This document shows, piece after piece, positions 17,647 through 26,665 of a stretch of DNA of 64,000 nucleotides (within the stretch, counting starts at the first letter, position 1; each line of letters opens with the position of its first letter). Origin of the DNA: Allobosea thiooxidans. Lineage in GTDB: Bacteria; Pseudomonadota; Alphaproteobacteria; Rhizobiales; Beijerinckiaceae. A model generated the notes under the pieces. That model had not been told where the DNA came from and ran no database searches. It saw only the letters and a list, made by a program, of their open reading frames with translations. The stretch is from assembly GCF_900168195.1 (NCBI RefSeq), contig NZ_FUYX01000014.1:62001-126000 (forward strand), given 5' to 3'. The position numbers were made by a program, and so were the translations under genes.

Positions 17647-18843
17647 ATGTCCCCCGCCACCCTGTCCCGTCGCACCATCACCTTCGTTAACATCGCCCAT
17701 GCGCTCGACCATTTCGTCCTGCTCGTCTATCCCACGGCCGTGATCGCCATGGCGCCCCAGCTGGGCCTGCCATACGCCTCCCTGATCGGCCTCTCGACGG
17801 GCGCCTTCGTCGCCTTCGGCCTGTTCTCGCTCCCCATGGGCTGGCTTTCCGAGCGTCTGGGCAGGCGCAACCTGCTCGCCATCTTCTTCCTGGGCTGCGG
17901 CGTGGCGCTGCTCGGACTTTCCGCCGCCTCGACCCCACCGGTTCTGGCCGGATGGCTGCTCGTCCTCGGCATCTTCTCGGCCATCTATCACCCGATCGGC
18001 TCGGCCATGCTCGTCAGCCACACCGCCAGGCTCGGGCGCGACCTTGGCTGGAACGGCGTCTGGGGCAACCTCGGCGCCGGATTCGCCTCGGGCGTCACGG
18101 CGCTCATCGCGGCTTGGGCCGGCTGGCGCGCCGCCTTTGCCGCGCCGGGCGTGGTCTGCCTGATCGCGGGGGCGATGTTCCTCGCCATGGTGCCTGGCGA
18201 CGGCGACGCGCGGGCAGCCAACAAGGGGGCGGCGGAAACCCTGCCCGTCACGCGCCCCCTCGTCCTGCTCGGCATCTTCGCCGTGGCGATCGTGGCGGGC
18301 GGGATGACCTTCAACGTCACCACCATCGCCTTGCCCAAGGTGCTGGACGAGCGGCTCGGCCTCGGATTGCCGTTGTCGCTCACGGGGCCGCTGGCGACCG
18401 CCGTCTTCGTCTTTGGCGCGATGACGCAGCTCCTGATGGGGCGGCTGGTCGACCGCTTCACACTGCCTGCGATCTTCGCCGGGCTTGCCATGCTGCAGCC
18501 TCTCGGGCTGGGGCTTGCCGCCGCGAGCACCGGCGTGCCGCTCCTTGTCGGCCTGATCCTGGCCATGGCCGCCATCTACGGGCAGGTGGTGGTCAACGAC
18601 GCCATGGTGGCCCGCTACGTGCCGGCCTCCCATCGCGCCAGGGCCTATAGCGTGCGCTACTTCCTCGGCTTCACCGCGAGCGGGCTCGCCGTGCCGCTGA
18701 TCGCGCTCGCCCATGGCCGCGGCGGCTTCCCGGCCGTGCTGTGGTCGGCCGGCGCCTTCGGCGCCGTGGTGTTCGGATGCGCGGTGGCGTTTTTCCTCGT
18801 CGCCTCCGGTTCAGCGCGCCAGGAGCCGGCAATCGCCGACTAG
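17647..18843 (+). CDS. Major facilitator superfamily transporter
   Basis: 398 aa with about 12 hydrophobic helices. The N-terminal half has ALDHFVLLVYPTAV and the MFS loop 2-3 signature variant SERLGRRNLL; a central charged loop (GDGDARAANKGAAE) separates the two six-helix bundles. Likely a proton-driven drug or metabolite exporter. Divergent from the cupin-AraC regulator, which probably governs it. Substrate not predictable. Confidence 0.9.
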   Translation: MSPATLSRRTITFVNIAHALDHFVLLVYPTAVIAMAPQLGLPYASLIGLSTGAFVAFGLFSLPMGWLSERLGRRNLLAIFFLGCGVALLGLSAASTPPVLAGWLLVLGIFSAIYHPIGSAMLVSHTARLGRDLGWNGVWGNLGAGFASGVTALIAAWAGWRAAFAAPGVVCLIAGAMFLAMVPGDGDARAANKGAAETLPVTRPLVLLGIFAVAIVAGGMTFNVTTIALPKVLDERLGLGLPLSLTGPLATAVFVFGAMTQLLMGRLVDRFTLPAIFAGLAMLQPLGLGLAAASTGVPLLVGLILAMAAIYGQVVVNDAMVARYVPASHRARAYSVRYFLGFTASGLAVPLIALAHGRGGFPAVLWSAGAFGAVVFGCAVAFFLVASGSARQEPAIAD

Positions 18844-19077
18844 GAGGGCGACTGCCGAATGTCCGGTGCCGTCCATGAAAATTCATGCATTTGAACTGCA
18901 ATGAAATGAAATTGCGCAGCTCCTGGCCGGATGACATCTTGCGGGATCGGATGAGATCTCGCGGCCAACAATAAGCCCGGTGCGCCATCGAACGCCGATC
19001 GTCGCCGCGCCGAACGACGGGCCGGACGAGGCCAGGAACAGTTGAGCGCCGAGGCACGGGACTGAGAGGCGCTTGGG
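18844..19077. other. Intergenic region
   Basis: 234 bp, with a relatively AT-rich stretch around 18870-18920 that may hold the promoter of the PAS-redoxin pair. I see no clear hairpin or gene. Confidence 0.4.
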
Positions 19078-19545
19078 ATGGCGGATCGTTCGGAACAGAT
19101 CGTCGCGGTTCTCGGCGCGGCGCTCCTCGCGAGCGCGGCCGACGCCATTCTCGCAACCGACCGGGACGGCGTCATCCGGTTCTGGAATCCGGGCGCGGCT
19201 CGGCTTTTCGGCTTCACCGGCGAACAGGCGATCGGCGCATCGCTCGACCTGATCATCCCCGAGCGGCTGCAACAGCGGCACTGGAGCGGTTGGGAGCAGG
19301 TCATCGCGACGGGCGTCACGCGCTACGGCGCCGGCGACCTGCTCTCCGTCCCCGCGCTCACCGCGGATGGCCGGCAGATCTCCGTGGAGTTCACCATCAC
19401 CCTGCTGCACGGCCCCGACGGGCAGATCAGCGGCATGGCGGCGATCCTGCGCGATGTCACGCCCCGCTTCGAGGAGCTGCGCCGGCTGCGGCGCGAACTG
19501 GCCGCGCAAGCGAGCAGACCCGTGCCCCAGGAAGGAACTCGGTGA
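19078..19545 (+). CDS. Stand-alone PAS-domain protein
   Basis: 155 aa consisting of essentially one PAS fold: DAILATDRDGVIRFWNPGAARLFGF, a PAS core, then DGQISGMAAILRDVT and a short charged C-terminal helix. No kinase, cyclase or DNA-binding output domain. The stop overlaps the GTG of the downstream redoxin gene (GTGA), so the two proteins are made together. PAS folds often bind haem, flavin or small ligands; pairing with a redoxin suggests a redox or peroxide sensor whose partner is another protein (inference). Confidence 0.88.
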   Translation: MADRSEQIVAVLGAALLASAADAILATDRDGVIRFWNPGAARLFGFTGEQAIGASLDLIIPERLQQRHWSGWEQVIATGVTRYGAGDLLSVPALTADGRQISVEFTITLLHGPDGQISGMAAILRDVTPRFEELRRLRRELAAQASRPVPQEGTR

Positions 19546-20054
19546 CGAACGCCCTCCCCGACCTGGCTCCACCGCTCGATGTGGTGCGCTGGTTCGACAC
19601 GCCGGCGCCGCTCGATCTGGCCGCCCTGCGCGACCGCGTCGTGGTTCTCCACGCCTTCCAGATGCTCTGCCCCGGCTGCGTGCAGGGCGGCCTGCCGCAG
19701 GCGCAGCGGATCGCGCAGCTGTTTCCCGCCGGGCAGGTCGCGGTCATCGGGCTTCACACCGTCTTCGAGCATCATGCGGCGATGACGCCGATCTCGCTCG
19801 AAGCCTTCATCCACGAGTTCCGGCTGACCTTCCCGATCGGGGTCGACCGCCCGGCGGAGGACGGGCCGGTCCCGCGGACCATGGCGGCCTATGGCATGCG
19901 CGGGACGCCGAGCCTGATCCTGATCGACCGTGCGGGGCGCATCCGCAAGCACGGCTTCGGCACCGAGGAGGATCTGCGGGTCGGCGCCGAGATCGCGACG
20001 CTCATGGCAGAGCCCGCCGACCGGGAGGTCACGGCCCCGCCTGTCGGCGCCTGA
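19542..20054 (+). CDS. Redoxin/thioredoxin-like protein with CPGC motif
   Basis: 170 aa from a GTG at 19542 with AAGGAA upstream. AhpC/TSA or TlpA-like thioredoxin fold: VVVLHAFQMLCPGCVQGGLP contains the active-site Cys pair, and GMRGTPSLILIDRAGRIR the cis-Pro segment. No signal peptide, so cytoplasmic. The PAS gene upstream overlaps by four bases. The last 26 bp overlap the convergent 5-formyl-THF cyclo-ligase gene. Likely a thiol reductase or peroxiredoxin-like enzyme; the substrate is unknown. Confidence 0.85.
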   Translation: MTNALPDLAPPLDVVRWFDTPAPLDLAALRDRVVVLHAFQMLCPGCVQGGLPQAQRIAQLFPAGQVAVIGLHTVFEHHAAMTPISLEAFIHEFRLTFPIGVDRPAEDGPVPRTMAAYGMRGTPSLILIDRAGRIRKHGFGTEEDLRVGAEIATLMAEPADREVTAPPVGA

Positions 20055-20715
20055 TCCCTGTTTCGGTGACGATGTGGCGCATCGGAATGTCGTGCGCCTG
20101 CGGCAGGATCGACGCCATCCCGGCCTGGTCATAGCCGACGCCGATCGCGACTGCGGTTTCAGGCAGTTGCGCCAGCGTCCGATCGAAGAAGCCTCCGCCA
20201 TAGCCGAGCCGGTAGAAGCCGGGATCGAAGCCGACGAGCGGCGCGATCACGATGTCCGGCACGAGGACCGCGCCATCGGCCGGGACCGGGATGTTCCAGA
20301 CGCCGCGTGCCAGACGATCCCCCTGCCGCCAGCTGCGGAAGACCAACGGTGTCCGGCTCGCGAGCACGACGGGCAGCGCCGTGCGTGCGCCACGGTCACT
20401 GAGGCTCGCGAGCCATGGCCGCAGATCCGGCTCGCCGCGGAACGGCCAATAGGCGCTGACGACGCGTCCGGCCGGATCGCCGATCAGCGCATCGAGCGTG
20501 CGCGCGATGTTTTTCGCCGCTTCGGCCCGGAACGACACGGGCAGCGCGAGGCGCGCCGCAATCAGCCGCTCCCTCTGGGCCTTGCGCCAGGCCGCGACGC
20601 CCGGCGCCGGCGGCGGAGGAGGAGCGAGGCCGAAATAGGCGGGATCGACCTCCCCCATGAAGCAGGGCGGCGAGGCATAGCTCCGCGGCTCGTCATCATC
20701 GTCGTCGCCGGTCAT
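20029..20715 (-). CDS. 5-formyltetrahydrofolate cyclo-ligase
   Basis: 228 aa from the ATG at 20715, overlapping the upstream stop by one base (a TTG just before is possible). ATP-dependent conversion of 5-formyl-THF to 5,10-methenyl-THF in the cytoplasm. Conserved features: AWRKAQRERLIAARLAL near residue 40, SAYWPFRGEPDLRPW, PLVGFDPGFYRLGYGGGFFD (the ATP/folate-binding GYGGGxYD motif) and IGVGYDQAG. An unusual Asp-rich N-terminal extension (DDDDDE, then a Pro-rich run) of about 35 residues precedes the conserved domain. Last gene of the XdhC-ctaD-Tim44 group. Confidence 0.92.
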   Translation of the reverse strand: MTGDDDDDEPRSYASPPCFMGEVDPAYFGLAPPPPPAPGVAAWRKAQRERLIAARLALPVSFRAEAAKNIARTLDALIGDPAGRVVSAYWPFRGEPDLRPWLASLSDRGARTALPVVLASRTPLVFRSWRQGDRLARGVWNIPVPADGAVLVPDIVIAPLVGFDPGFYRLGYGGGFFDRTLAQLPETAVAIGVGYDQAGMASILPQAHDIPMRHIVTETGIRRRQAGP

Positions 20716-21347
20716 CAATCCTCCGCCTGTGTCGCCACGACGCGCCAGCCGTCGTCACGGACGCTCAGGCTGCGCGCGAAAACCCAGATGTCGGTGTCCT
20801 GCAGCGGGGTCGAGACATTGTGGAACAGCAGCCCCGCCGGGCTGCGCGGCAACTTGAACGACTCGCTGGTGAAGCGGACCGCCACCTCCATCCTTTCGCC
20901 CTCGATCCGGGCCTGGACGATCTCCGGCTCGATGCGCGAGAACAAGGTCTCCACCGCATCCCCCTGCTCATCGCGCACGGCGATCGCCTCGCTGAAGGCG
21001 TCATAGACATCGGGAGAGAGCAAGCGGCTCAACGCGTTGCGGTCTCCCGCGTCGAAGGCCGACACCACCGATTCATAGGTGGCGAGCGCCTTCTCCACGA
21101 AGGCTTCGACAGTGGCGGTGCCGTCGCGCCGCAGGATCTCGCGCATCGAGGCGGCGACGCTACGGGATGCGATCGGCGGCGATGCGCGCATGGCCGGTTT
21201 CTGCTCCGGCGTTTCGCCGACGCCCTGCTCGGCCTGCTCCGCCTGCCCGAGCGAGGACAGATGCTGGGTGAACCAGATCAGGTTCCAGTAGACGCAGATC
21301 AGCCAGAGAAGCGTGGTCAGCGCGGTGCTGTCAGCTTCTTGAAGCAT
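20715..21347 (-). CDS. Tim44-like membrane-anchored protein
   Basis: 210 aa. An N-terminal hydrophobic helix (TTLLWLICVYWNLIWF) is followed by a low-complexity linker and a Tim44-like domain (about 75-205: FVEKALATYESVVSAFDAGD, RLLSPDVYDAFSEAI, ending VFARSLSVRDDGWRVVAT). In alphaproteobacteria TimA-type proteins of this kind are linked to membrane protein assembly. GGGAGG precedes the ATG. 51 bp downstream of ctaD, so a role in oxidase or inner-membrane biogenesis is plausible but unproven. Confidence 0.85.
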   Translation of the reverse strand: MLQEADSTALTTLLWLICVYWNLIWFTQHLSSLGQAEQAEQGVGETPEQKPAMRASPPIASRSVAASMREILRRDGTATVEAFVEKALATYESVVSAFDAGDRNALSRLLSPDVYDAFSEAIAVRDEQGDAVETLFSRIEPEIVQARIEGERMEVAVRFTSESFKLPRSPAGLLFHNVSTPLQDTDIWVFARSLSVRDDGWRVVATQAED

Positions 21348-21398
21348 TGCGACCTCCCTATCCTATTTCCGCCATCCTTCGGCTGCCCGACATCGGCC

Positions 21399-23009
21399 TC
21401 ATGCCTCATGCTCGGAGCCGGCGATGCGCGGCAACGTCTCTTGGTGGAAGGGCGGCGGCGAGGACAGCGTCCATTCCAGTGTCGTCGCCGCCTCGCCCCA
21501 CGGATTGTCGCCGGCGTGCCGCCTGCGCCAGAACGCCTCGGCGACCATTCCGGCGAAGACGAGCAGGCTCGCCCCCGAGATGTAGGAACCGACAGACGAG
21601 ACGAAGTTCCAGCCCGCGAAAGCGTCGGGATAATCGGCATAGTGGCGCGGCATCCCGGCGAGACCGAGGAAATGCTGCGGGAAGAAGACCATGTTCACGC
21701 CGACGAACATCAGGACGAAGTGCAGGCGCCCGAGCCATTCATTGGTCAGGTAACCGCTCATCTTGGGGAACCAGTAGTAGAAGCCGGCGAAGATGCCGAA
21801 TACGGCGCCTAGCGACAGAACGTAATGGAAATGGGCGATGACGTAGTAGGTGTTGTGCAGGACGCGGTCGATCGCGACGTTCGCCAATACCACGCCAGTC
21901 ACGCCGCCGATGGTGAACAGGACGACGAAGCCCATCGCCCAGAGCATCGGCACACTGAAGCGGATCGAGCCGCCCCACATCGTCGCGAGCCAGGAGAAGA
22001 TCTTGATGCCGGTCGGCACCGCGATGACCATCGAGGCAAAGGCGAAATAGCGCTGGGCGTTGAGCGACAGGCCGGCCGTGTACATGTGGTGCGCCCACAC
22101 GATGAAGCCGACGACGCCGATCGCGACCATGGCGTAGGCCATGCCGAGATAGCCGAAGATCGGCTTCTTCGAGAAGGTCGAGACGACGTGGCTGACGATG
22201 CCGAAGGCCGGCAGGATCATGATGTAGACTTCGGGGTGGCCGAAGAACCAGAACAGGTGCTGGTAGAGGATCAGGTCGCCGCCGCCGGCGGGGTCGAAGA
22301 AGGTCGTGCCGAAATTGCGGTCGGTCAGCAGCATGGTGATGGCGCCCGCCAGCACCGGCAGAGCGACGAGCAGCATGAAGGCCGTGACCAGCATGGCCCA
22401 GGCGAAGAGCGGCATCTTGTGCAGGGTCATGCCCGGCGCGCGCATGTTCAGGATCGTGGTGATGAAGTTGATCGCGCCCAGGATCGAAGCCGCGCCGGAG
22501 AGATGGATCGACAGGATGACGAAATCGACCGCGGGGCCGGGCTGACCGGCGGCAGCGGAGAACGGCGGGTAAAGCGTCCAGCCTCCGCCATGGCCGGCGG
22601 TGCCGGGCGCGCCTTCGACGAAGAGTGAGCAGAGGAACAGCACGAAGGACGCGACCAGAAGCCAGAACGAGATGTTGTTCATGCGCGGGAAGGCCATGTC
22701 GGGCGCGCCGATCATCAGCGGCACCAGCCAGTTGCCGAAGCCGCCGATCAAGGCCGGCATGATCACGAAGAAGATCATGATCAGGCCGTGCGCGCTGACG
22801 ACCACGTTGAACGCCGCCGGATTCGAGAAGATCTGCAGCCCTGGCTGCTGCAACTCCATCCGCATGGCGATCGAAAGCGCCGTGCCCAGCACTCCGGCCA
22901 GCGCGGAGAAGATCAGGTAGAGCGTGCCGATATCCTTGTGATTGGTCGAGAGGAACCAGCGGGTCCAGAAGCCGGGCCTGTGGTCGGTGATCTCCGCATG
23001 GGCTGTCAT
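21399..23009 (-). CDS. ctaD: Cytochrome c oxidase subunit I (aa3 type)
   Basis: 536 aa from the ATG at 23009, with 12 hydrophobic helices. All key residues are visible: haem a His ([11 protein letters not shown]) and the second haem pair in [11 protein letters not shown], CuB ligands in FGHPEVYI (cross-linked His-Tyr and the A1-type Glu) and WAHHMYTAG, and D-channel residues in [20 protein letters not shown]. Subunit I carries haem a and the haem a3-CuB site that reduces oxygen. No subunit II, III or haem A synthase gene is in the window, which is unusual: this is an isolated subunit I gene one base downstream of an xdhC-type gene. It may be an extra paralogue that pairs with subunits encoded elsewhere. 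Confidence 0.96.
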   Translation of the reverse strand: MTAHAEITDHRPGFWTRWFLSTNHKDIGTLYLIFSALAGVLGTALSIAMRMELQQPGLQIFSNPAAFNVVVSAHGLIMIFFVIMPALIGGFGNWLVPLMIGAPDMAFPRMNNISFWLLVASFVLFLCSLFVEGAPGTAGHGGGWTLYPPFSAAAGQPGPAVDFVILSIHLSGAASILGAINFITTILNMRAPGMTLHKMPLFAWAMLVTAFMLLVALPVLAGAITMLLTDRNFGTTFFDPAGGGDLILYQHLFWFFGHPEVYIMILPAFGIVSHVVSTFSKKPIFGYLGMAYAMVAIGVVGFIVWAHHMYTAGLSLNAQRYFAFASMVIAVPTGIKIFSWLATMWGGSIRFSVPMLWAMGFVVLFTIGGVTGVVLANVAIDRVLHNTYYVIAHFHYVLSLGAVFGIFAGFYYWFPKMSGYLTNEWLGRLHFVLMFVGVNMVFFPQHFLGLAGMPRHYADYPDAFAGWNFVSSVGSYISGASLLVFAGMVAEAFWRRRHAGDNPWGEAATTLEWTLSSPPPFHQETLPRIAGSEHEA

Positions 23010-23010
23010 C

Positions 23011-23904
23011 TCATTCTCCCACGATCCGCAGCGGCTCGGCGGCGGCCAGCACGAACGGCGGCCACATCTCTCCCGGTGCGGCCACCAGCACGCCTCCTGC
23101 CCGCGCCTCTGCACGCCGGTCGGCACGGCTGCGGCGGACGAGCACGATCTCTGCGATGACCGAAAGTGCGATCTCCTCGGGCGTGCCGGCGCCCAGCGCG
23201 AGCCCGGCCGGCGCACGGATCCTGCCGAGAGCTTGGGGACCGAAGCCCGCCTTGCGCAGATGGGACAGCACCAGCCCCGCGCGCTTGCGGCTGGCGATCA
23301 GCGCGATATGGCCGACCTCGCTCGCGAGCAGGAGGCCGAGCGATTCATGGTCGCCGCGATGCTGCGTGGCGACGACGGCAAAGTCCCCCTCAGCCGGCGC
23401 CACCGTCGCGTAGGCGGGATCGTCGGTGACGATGCGGGAGGCCTCGGGGAAACGTTCGGGCCTGGCCATGACGTCGTCGACGATGACCGCGAAGCCCAAC
23501 AGGGCGCCGAAATGGCACAGGCATTCGGCGACGCGGCCATGCCCCAGGATCCAGAGCGCCGGACGCGGCAGGACCGGCTCGACATAGATCCGCATCCAGC
23601 CACCGCAGGGCATGCCCGCCCCGAGCACCTCGCTGTCGAGATCGACGTCGACAAGCTGTGGCGTGCCGCTCGCGCAGGCCTCGACTGCCGCATGGGCGAC
23701 CGTGGCCTCGGCGCGGCCGCCACCGACCCATCCGGCGATCACCTCGCCCTCGACATCGAAGAGCGCCTTGGCCCCGACACGTCCCGAACTGGAGCCGCGC
23801 ACGTCGACGACGATGCCGAGCGCGAATGGGCGCGCGGCCGCAGAGAGTTCGGCAGCCAGCCTCAGGATGTCCGTTTCGGCAAATTCGGCAGGGCGCGTGC
23901 GCAT
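23011..23904 (-). CDS. XdhC/CoxI-family protein
   Basis: 297 aa from the ATG at 23904 (a GTG at 23919 would add five residues). N-terminal XdhC_CoxI domain ([28 protein letters not shown], and the conserved Cys in [10 protein letters not shown]), C-terminal Rossmann domain ([26 protein letters not shown]). XdhC proteins bind the molybdenum cofactor and mature xanthine dehydrogenase-family enzymes. No molybdenum hydroxylase genes lie nearby; the downstream neighbour is ctaD with a one-base gap, a combination I would not expect from function. Divergent from a LysR gene. Confidence 0.88.
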   Translation of the reverse strand: MRTRPAEFAETDILRLAAELSAAARPFALGIVVDVRGSSSGRVGAKALFDVEGEVIAGWVGGGRAEATVAHAAVEACASGTPQLVDVDLDSEVLGAGMPCGGWMRIYVEPVLPRPALWILGHGRVAECLCHFGALLGFAVIVDDVMARPERFPEASRIVTDDPAYATVAPAEGDFAVVATQHRGDHESLGLLLASEVGHIALIASRKRAGLVLSHLRKAGFGPQALGRIRAPAGLALGAGTPEEIALSVIAEIVLVRRSRADRRAEARAGGVLVAAPGEMWPPFVLAAAEPLRIVGE

Positions 23905-24085
23905 GGCATCCCATCCCACAAGGCTGGCGCCGCCATGTTCAGGGGATCGTGCCGATCAGCTGCTCCGCATGGACGATGGCTATGCCCAGCGCGGCCATCA
24001 TGCGCCCTTCAAGGAAGCAATCAAACGAATTTAACGGCTCGTTGAATGCAGAAAAACTGCTACGATGTCTTCGGAGGCGCTGCGC

Positions 24086-24943
24086 ATGGATATCGAGCTG
24101 GCCCGAACCTTTCTGGAGATCGTCCGCGTGCGCAGTTTCGTGCGTGCGGCCGAGCAACTGAACGTCAGCCAGACCACCGTCAGCGCACGCGTCAGGACGC
24201 TCGAGCAGCAGCTCGGCCGGCCATTGTTCGTCCGCAACAAGAACGGCGCTTCGCTGACGCCGGCCGGCGAACAGTTCCTGCGCTATGCGCCGATGTTCGT
24301 GCAGCTCTGGCAGAGGGCCCGGCATCAGGTCGCCGTTCCGCCCGGGCGGCGGGCTGTGCTGAGCATCGGCGGGGAGCTCAGCCTCTGGCACCCCTGGCTG
24401 GTCGACTGGCTGCACTGGATGCGCAAGGCGGCCCCCGACATCGCCCTGCGCGTCGAGGTCGGCCTGCCCGAGAGCCTGACTCACCAGGTTTCGACAGGCG
24501 CCCTCGACCTCGCGGTGATGTACCAGCCGCAACGCCGGCCGGGCGCACGGGTCGAGCTCCTGCTCGAGGAGAAGCTGGTGCTGGTCTCGACCAACGAGGC
24601 CGGAACGGCCGGGGCGGACAACTATGTCTATGTCGACTGGGGGCCGGACTTCGCCCAGCATCACGAGCTCAGCTTTCCCGAGGAGAACAATCCCGGCCTG
24701 TTCGTCAGCCTCGGCCCGCTGGCCCTGAGCTATATCCTCGAGGTCGGCGGCTCGGGCTATTTTCGCCAGCGGGTCGTCGCACCGCATATCGCCGCCGGGC
24801 GGCTGCATCTCGTCAGCGGCGCTCCCAGCTTCTTCTATCCGGTCTATGCCGTCTGCTCGGAGCAGGCCGACGACGAACTGATGGCCGTCGCCCTCGCCGG
24901 GCTGCGCAGCATCGCGGCAGCGGGCGCCTCGGAAACGGGGTGA
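24086..24943 (+). CDS. LysR-family transcriptional regulator
   Basis: 285 aa from the ATG at 24086, which has CGGAGG eight bases upstream; an in-frame ATG at 24065 lacks one. N-terminal winged helix (FVRAAEQLNVSQTTVSARVRT, LEQQLGRPLFVRNKNGASLT) and a LysR effector domain. Divergent from the XdhC-ctaD-Tim44-cyclo-ligase group across a 181-bp region, so it is the obvious candidate regulator of that group. Confidence 0.92.
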   Translation: MDIELARTFLEIVRVRSFVRAAEQLNVSQTTVSARVRTLEQQLGRPLFVRNKNGASLTPAGEQFLRYAPMFVQLWQRARHQVAVPPGRRAVLSIGGELSLWHPWLVDWLHWMRKAAPDIALRVEVGLPESLTHQVSTGALDLAVMYQPQRRPGARVELLLEEKLVLVSTNEAGTAGADNYVYVDWGPDFAQHHELSFPEENNPGLFVSLGPLALSYILEVGGSGYFRQRVVAPHIAAGRLHLVSGAPSFFYPVYAVCSEQADDELMAVALAGLRSIAAAGASETG

Positions 24944-25022
24944 TGCGCGCCGCCGGGCGGCGATCGCCGGGGCTTGACCCGCATGGCGGGCGGCTCCCGG
25001 CAATCTTCGGCAACCGCTGCTT

Positions 25023-25355
25023 CTAGGCCGAGACCTTGATCCGCCCCTTCATGTTGGGATGGAAGCGGCAGTAGTACTCGACGGTGTCACCTGCCGCCAC
25101 GGCTCGTGTCGCCGTCTTGCCCGGCGGGATCATGACCTCCCAGCCGCCCTTGACCGTCGCCGTGTGGGCGAAGGGATCCTTGTTGATCCATTCGATGGTC
25201 TGGCCGGCCTTCACTTCGATCTCGGCCGGCAGGAAGACCAGCTTTTCCATCGTGACATGGACCGTCCCGTCATGAGCGGCAGCGGCTTCGCCGCCCATGA
25301 GCAGGGCGGCACCTGCCCCGAGAACCTGCCGCCGATCGAGGATGACGGCGGTCAT
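25023..25355 (-). CDS. Exported cupredoxin (type 1 copper protein)
   Basis: 110 aa. Twin-arginine-type leader DRRQVLGAGAALLMGG, cleavage near AAA. The mature part is a single pseudoazurin/amicyanin-like cupredoxin: His in DPFAHTATV and the Cys-His-Met cluster YYCRFHPNM supply the four type 1 copper ligands. Small periplasmic electron carrier or copper-binding protein. Its ATG overlaps the stop of the DUF4142 gene (ATGA), so it belongs to the ECF sigma operon. Confidence 0.92.
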   Translation of the reverse strand: MTAVILDRRQVLGAGAALLMGGEAAAAHDGTVHVTMEKLVFLPAEIEVKAGQTIEWINKDPFAHTATVKGGWEVMIPPGKTATRAVAAGDTVEYYCRFHPNMKGRIKVSA

Positions 25356-25873
25356 TTCAGCGCCGCCGCGACATGTTCGGCATGCTGCTGGTGGCCCTGG
25401 AACAGCTTCAGGCCGGTCTCCAGCAGACCCTTCAGCTCATTGTTCTGGGCCGAGGGGATGAGCAGCGTCGCAAGCGCGTCGTTGACCTGCTTGTGGAAGG
25501 CGACCTCGTTGGCGACATAGGCCTTGTCGAAGGCCGCGCCGCTGAGCTTGCCGAGCTCGCCGCGCTTGTCCTTCGCCGCCTTGGCCAGCGCCTTGCTGGT
25601 GGGATTGTCCTCCGGCTGCACATTCAGCTTCTTGACGAGGGCCAGCGCCATCTCGTTGACCGCTTCATGGTCCTTCTGCATCGATTGGGCGAAGCTCGCG
25701 ACGTCCGCATTCTTCGTCTTCGACAGGGCGAGCTTCGCGGCGTCGACGTCGATCACGCCGGCGCTGTAGGCGATATGGGCGATCTGCGGGTCCGTCGGCT
25801 TGTCGGCGGCCATGGCGGTGGTGGCGGCCAGGACGAGCCAGGCTGCGCCGAGCACGGAAACACGGGTTTTCAT
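25352..25873 (-). CDS. DUF4142 exported protein
   Basis: 173 aa from the ATG at 25873, which has GGAGG in front. Sec signal peptide (VSVLGAAWLVLAATTAMA, cleaved after AMA) followed by a helical DUF4142 domain: AYSAGVIDVDAAKLALSKT, FAQSMQKDHEAVNEMALAL, and C-terminal HQQHAEHVAAALK. DUF4142 is a ferritin-like-looking four-helix family found in periplasms; its function is not established. It is co-transcribed with the cupredoxin and preceded by an ECF-type promoter motif identical in layout to that of the sigma gene. Confidence 0.9.
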   Translation of the reverse strand: MKTRVSVLGAAWLVLAATTAMAADKPTDPQIAHIAYSAGVIDVDAAKLALSKTKNADVASFAQSMQKDHEAVNEMALALVKKLNVQPEDNPTSKALAKAAKDKRGELGKLSGAAFDKAYVANEVAFHKQVNDALATLLIPSAQNNELKGLLETGLKLFQGHQQHAEHVAAALK

Positions 25874-25924
25874 CGGAACCTCCTCCGTGCCGACGGGGAA
25901 TCCGCCGGCTTCGGTTGACACGGC

Positions 25925-25954
25925 ATTGGATGCCGGCGTGCCGCGGAGGTTCCC
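25925..25954 (-). promoter_or_regulatory. ECF-type promoter in front of the DUF4142-cupredoxin genes
   Basis: Read on the minus strand: GGGAACCTC, 11 bases, GGCATCCAAT. The same two blocks with the same 11-base spacer occur before the sigma factor gene at 26666-26695. GGAACC is the usual -35 block of many ECF promoters, and 17 bases separate it from TCCAAT. It ends 51 bp before the DUF4142 ATG. Confidence 0.75.
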
Positions 25955-25955
25955 G

Positions 25956-26648
25956 CTATTCGCTCAGGCCGAGCTTCGCGATGACGGCTTCGGTCAACCG
26001 GTCGCAGCGGGTTCCGGCGAAGGGGAAGGCGTCGATCAGCACCGGACCGATCTGCGCCTCGAGCCGGGTGCGGATCAGCTTGCGGGCGCGGTGGAGCCGC
26101 GTCTTGACGGTGGCGGGCGGCAGGTCGAGCAGCGCCGCCGTCTCCTCCAGGCTCAGCCCTTCGATGACGCGCGCGACGAAGACGAGGCGGAACGCTTCGG
26201 GAAGCGCGTCGGTCGCTTCCTCGACGAGATGGAGAAGCTGTCGCTGCGCCATGATGCGCTCCGGGTCGGTCGTCGCGGTGGAGAACGGAAAGGGGATGAT
26301 CTCGGCTTCGGCGGCACTGGGTGGGGAAGCCCGCTTCAGCCGTTTCTCCGCGCGAAGCCGCATCAACGCGGCATTGAGCGCGATGCGCGACAGCCACGTC
26401 GCCAGCGAGGCCTCGCCGTTGAAACCGGCGAGATTGGCGAAGGCCTTGAGATAGGCTTCCTGCAGCACTTCCTCCGCATCCGCATTGCTGCGCAGGACTG
26501 CCCTGACGAGCCGGTAGAGACGCTGGTTATGCGTCCTGATGATCTGCCTGATGGCCTGCACCTCGCCGGCGGCCGCGCGACGGATGAGGGCTGCCTCTTC
26601 TTCGGCAAGCGCGATGAGGGGCGCGTTCTGAACGGCTGGCATCGGCAT
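25956..26648 (-). CDS. ECF-type RNA polymerase sigma factor
   Basis: 230 aa from the first ATG (26648); the second ATG six bases on (26642) has better spacing to AAAGGAGA. Sigma region 2 about 25-95 (LYRLVRAVLRSNADAEEVLQ then EAYLKAFANLAGFNGEASLATW) and region 4 about 135-195 (LPEAFRLVFVARVIEGLSLE then ETAALLDLPPATVKTRLHRAR). About 35 extra residues follow region 4. No anti-sigma gene is adjacent. The sigma gene has a likely self-recognised promoter at 26666-26695, and the same motif precedes the next genes, indicating a small autoregulated regulon with the DUF4142 protein and cupredoxin. Confidence 0.92.
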   Translation of the reverse strand: MPMPAVQNAPLIALAEEEAALIRRAAAGEVQAIRQIIRTHNQRLYRLVRAVLRSNADAEEVLQEAYLKAFANLAGFNGEASLATWLSRIALNAALMRLRAEKRLKRASPPSAAEAEIIPFPFSTATTDPERIMAQRQLLHLVEEATDALPEAFRLVFVARVIEGLSLEETAALLDLPPATVKTRLHRARKLIRTRLEAQIGPVLIDAFPFAGTRCDRLTEAVIAKLGLSE

Positions 26649-26665
26649 TCTCCTTTCGAGAGAGT

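Noticed and set aside
23011-23904. Part of a CO dehydrogenase (cox) cluster.
   Set aside because: CoxI-like XdhC is present but no coxM, coxS or coxL genes occur; the adjacent oxidase is cytochrome c oxidase, unrelated despite the similar name.
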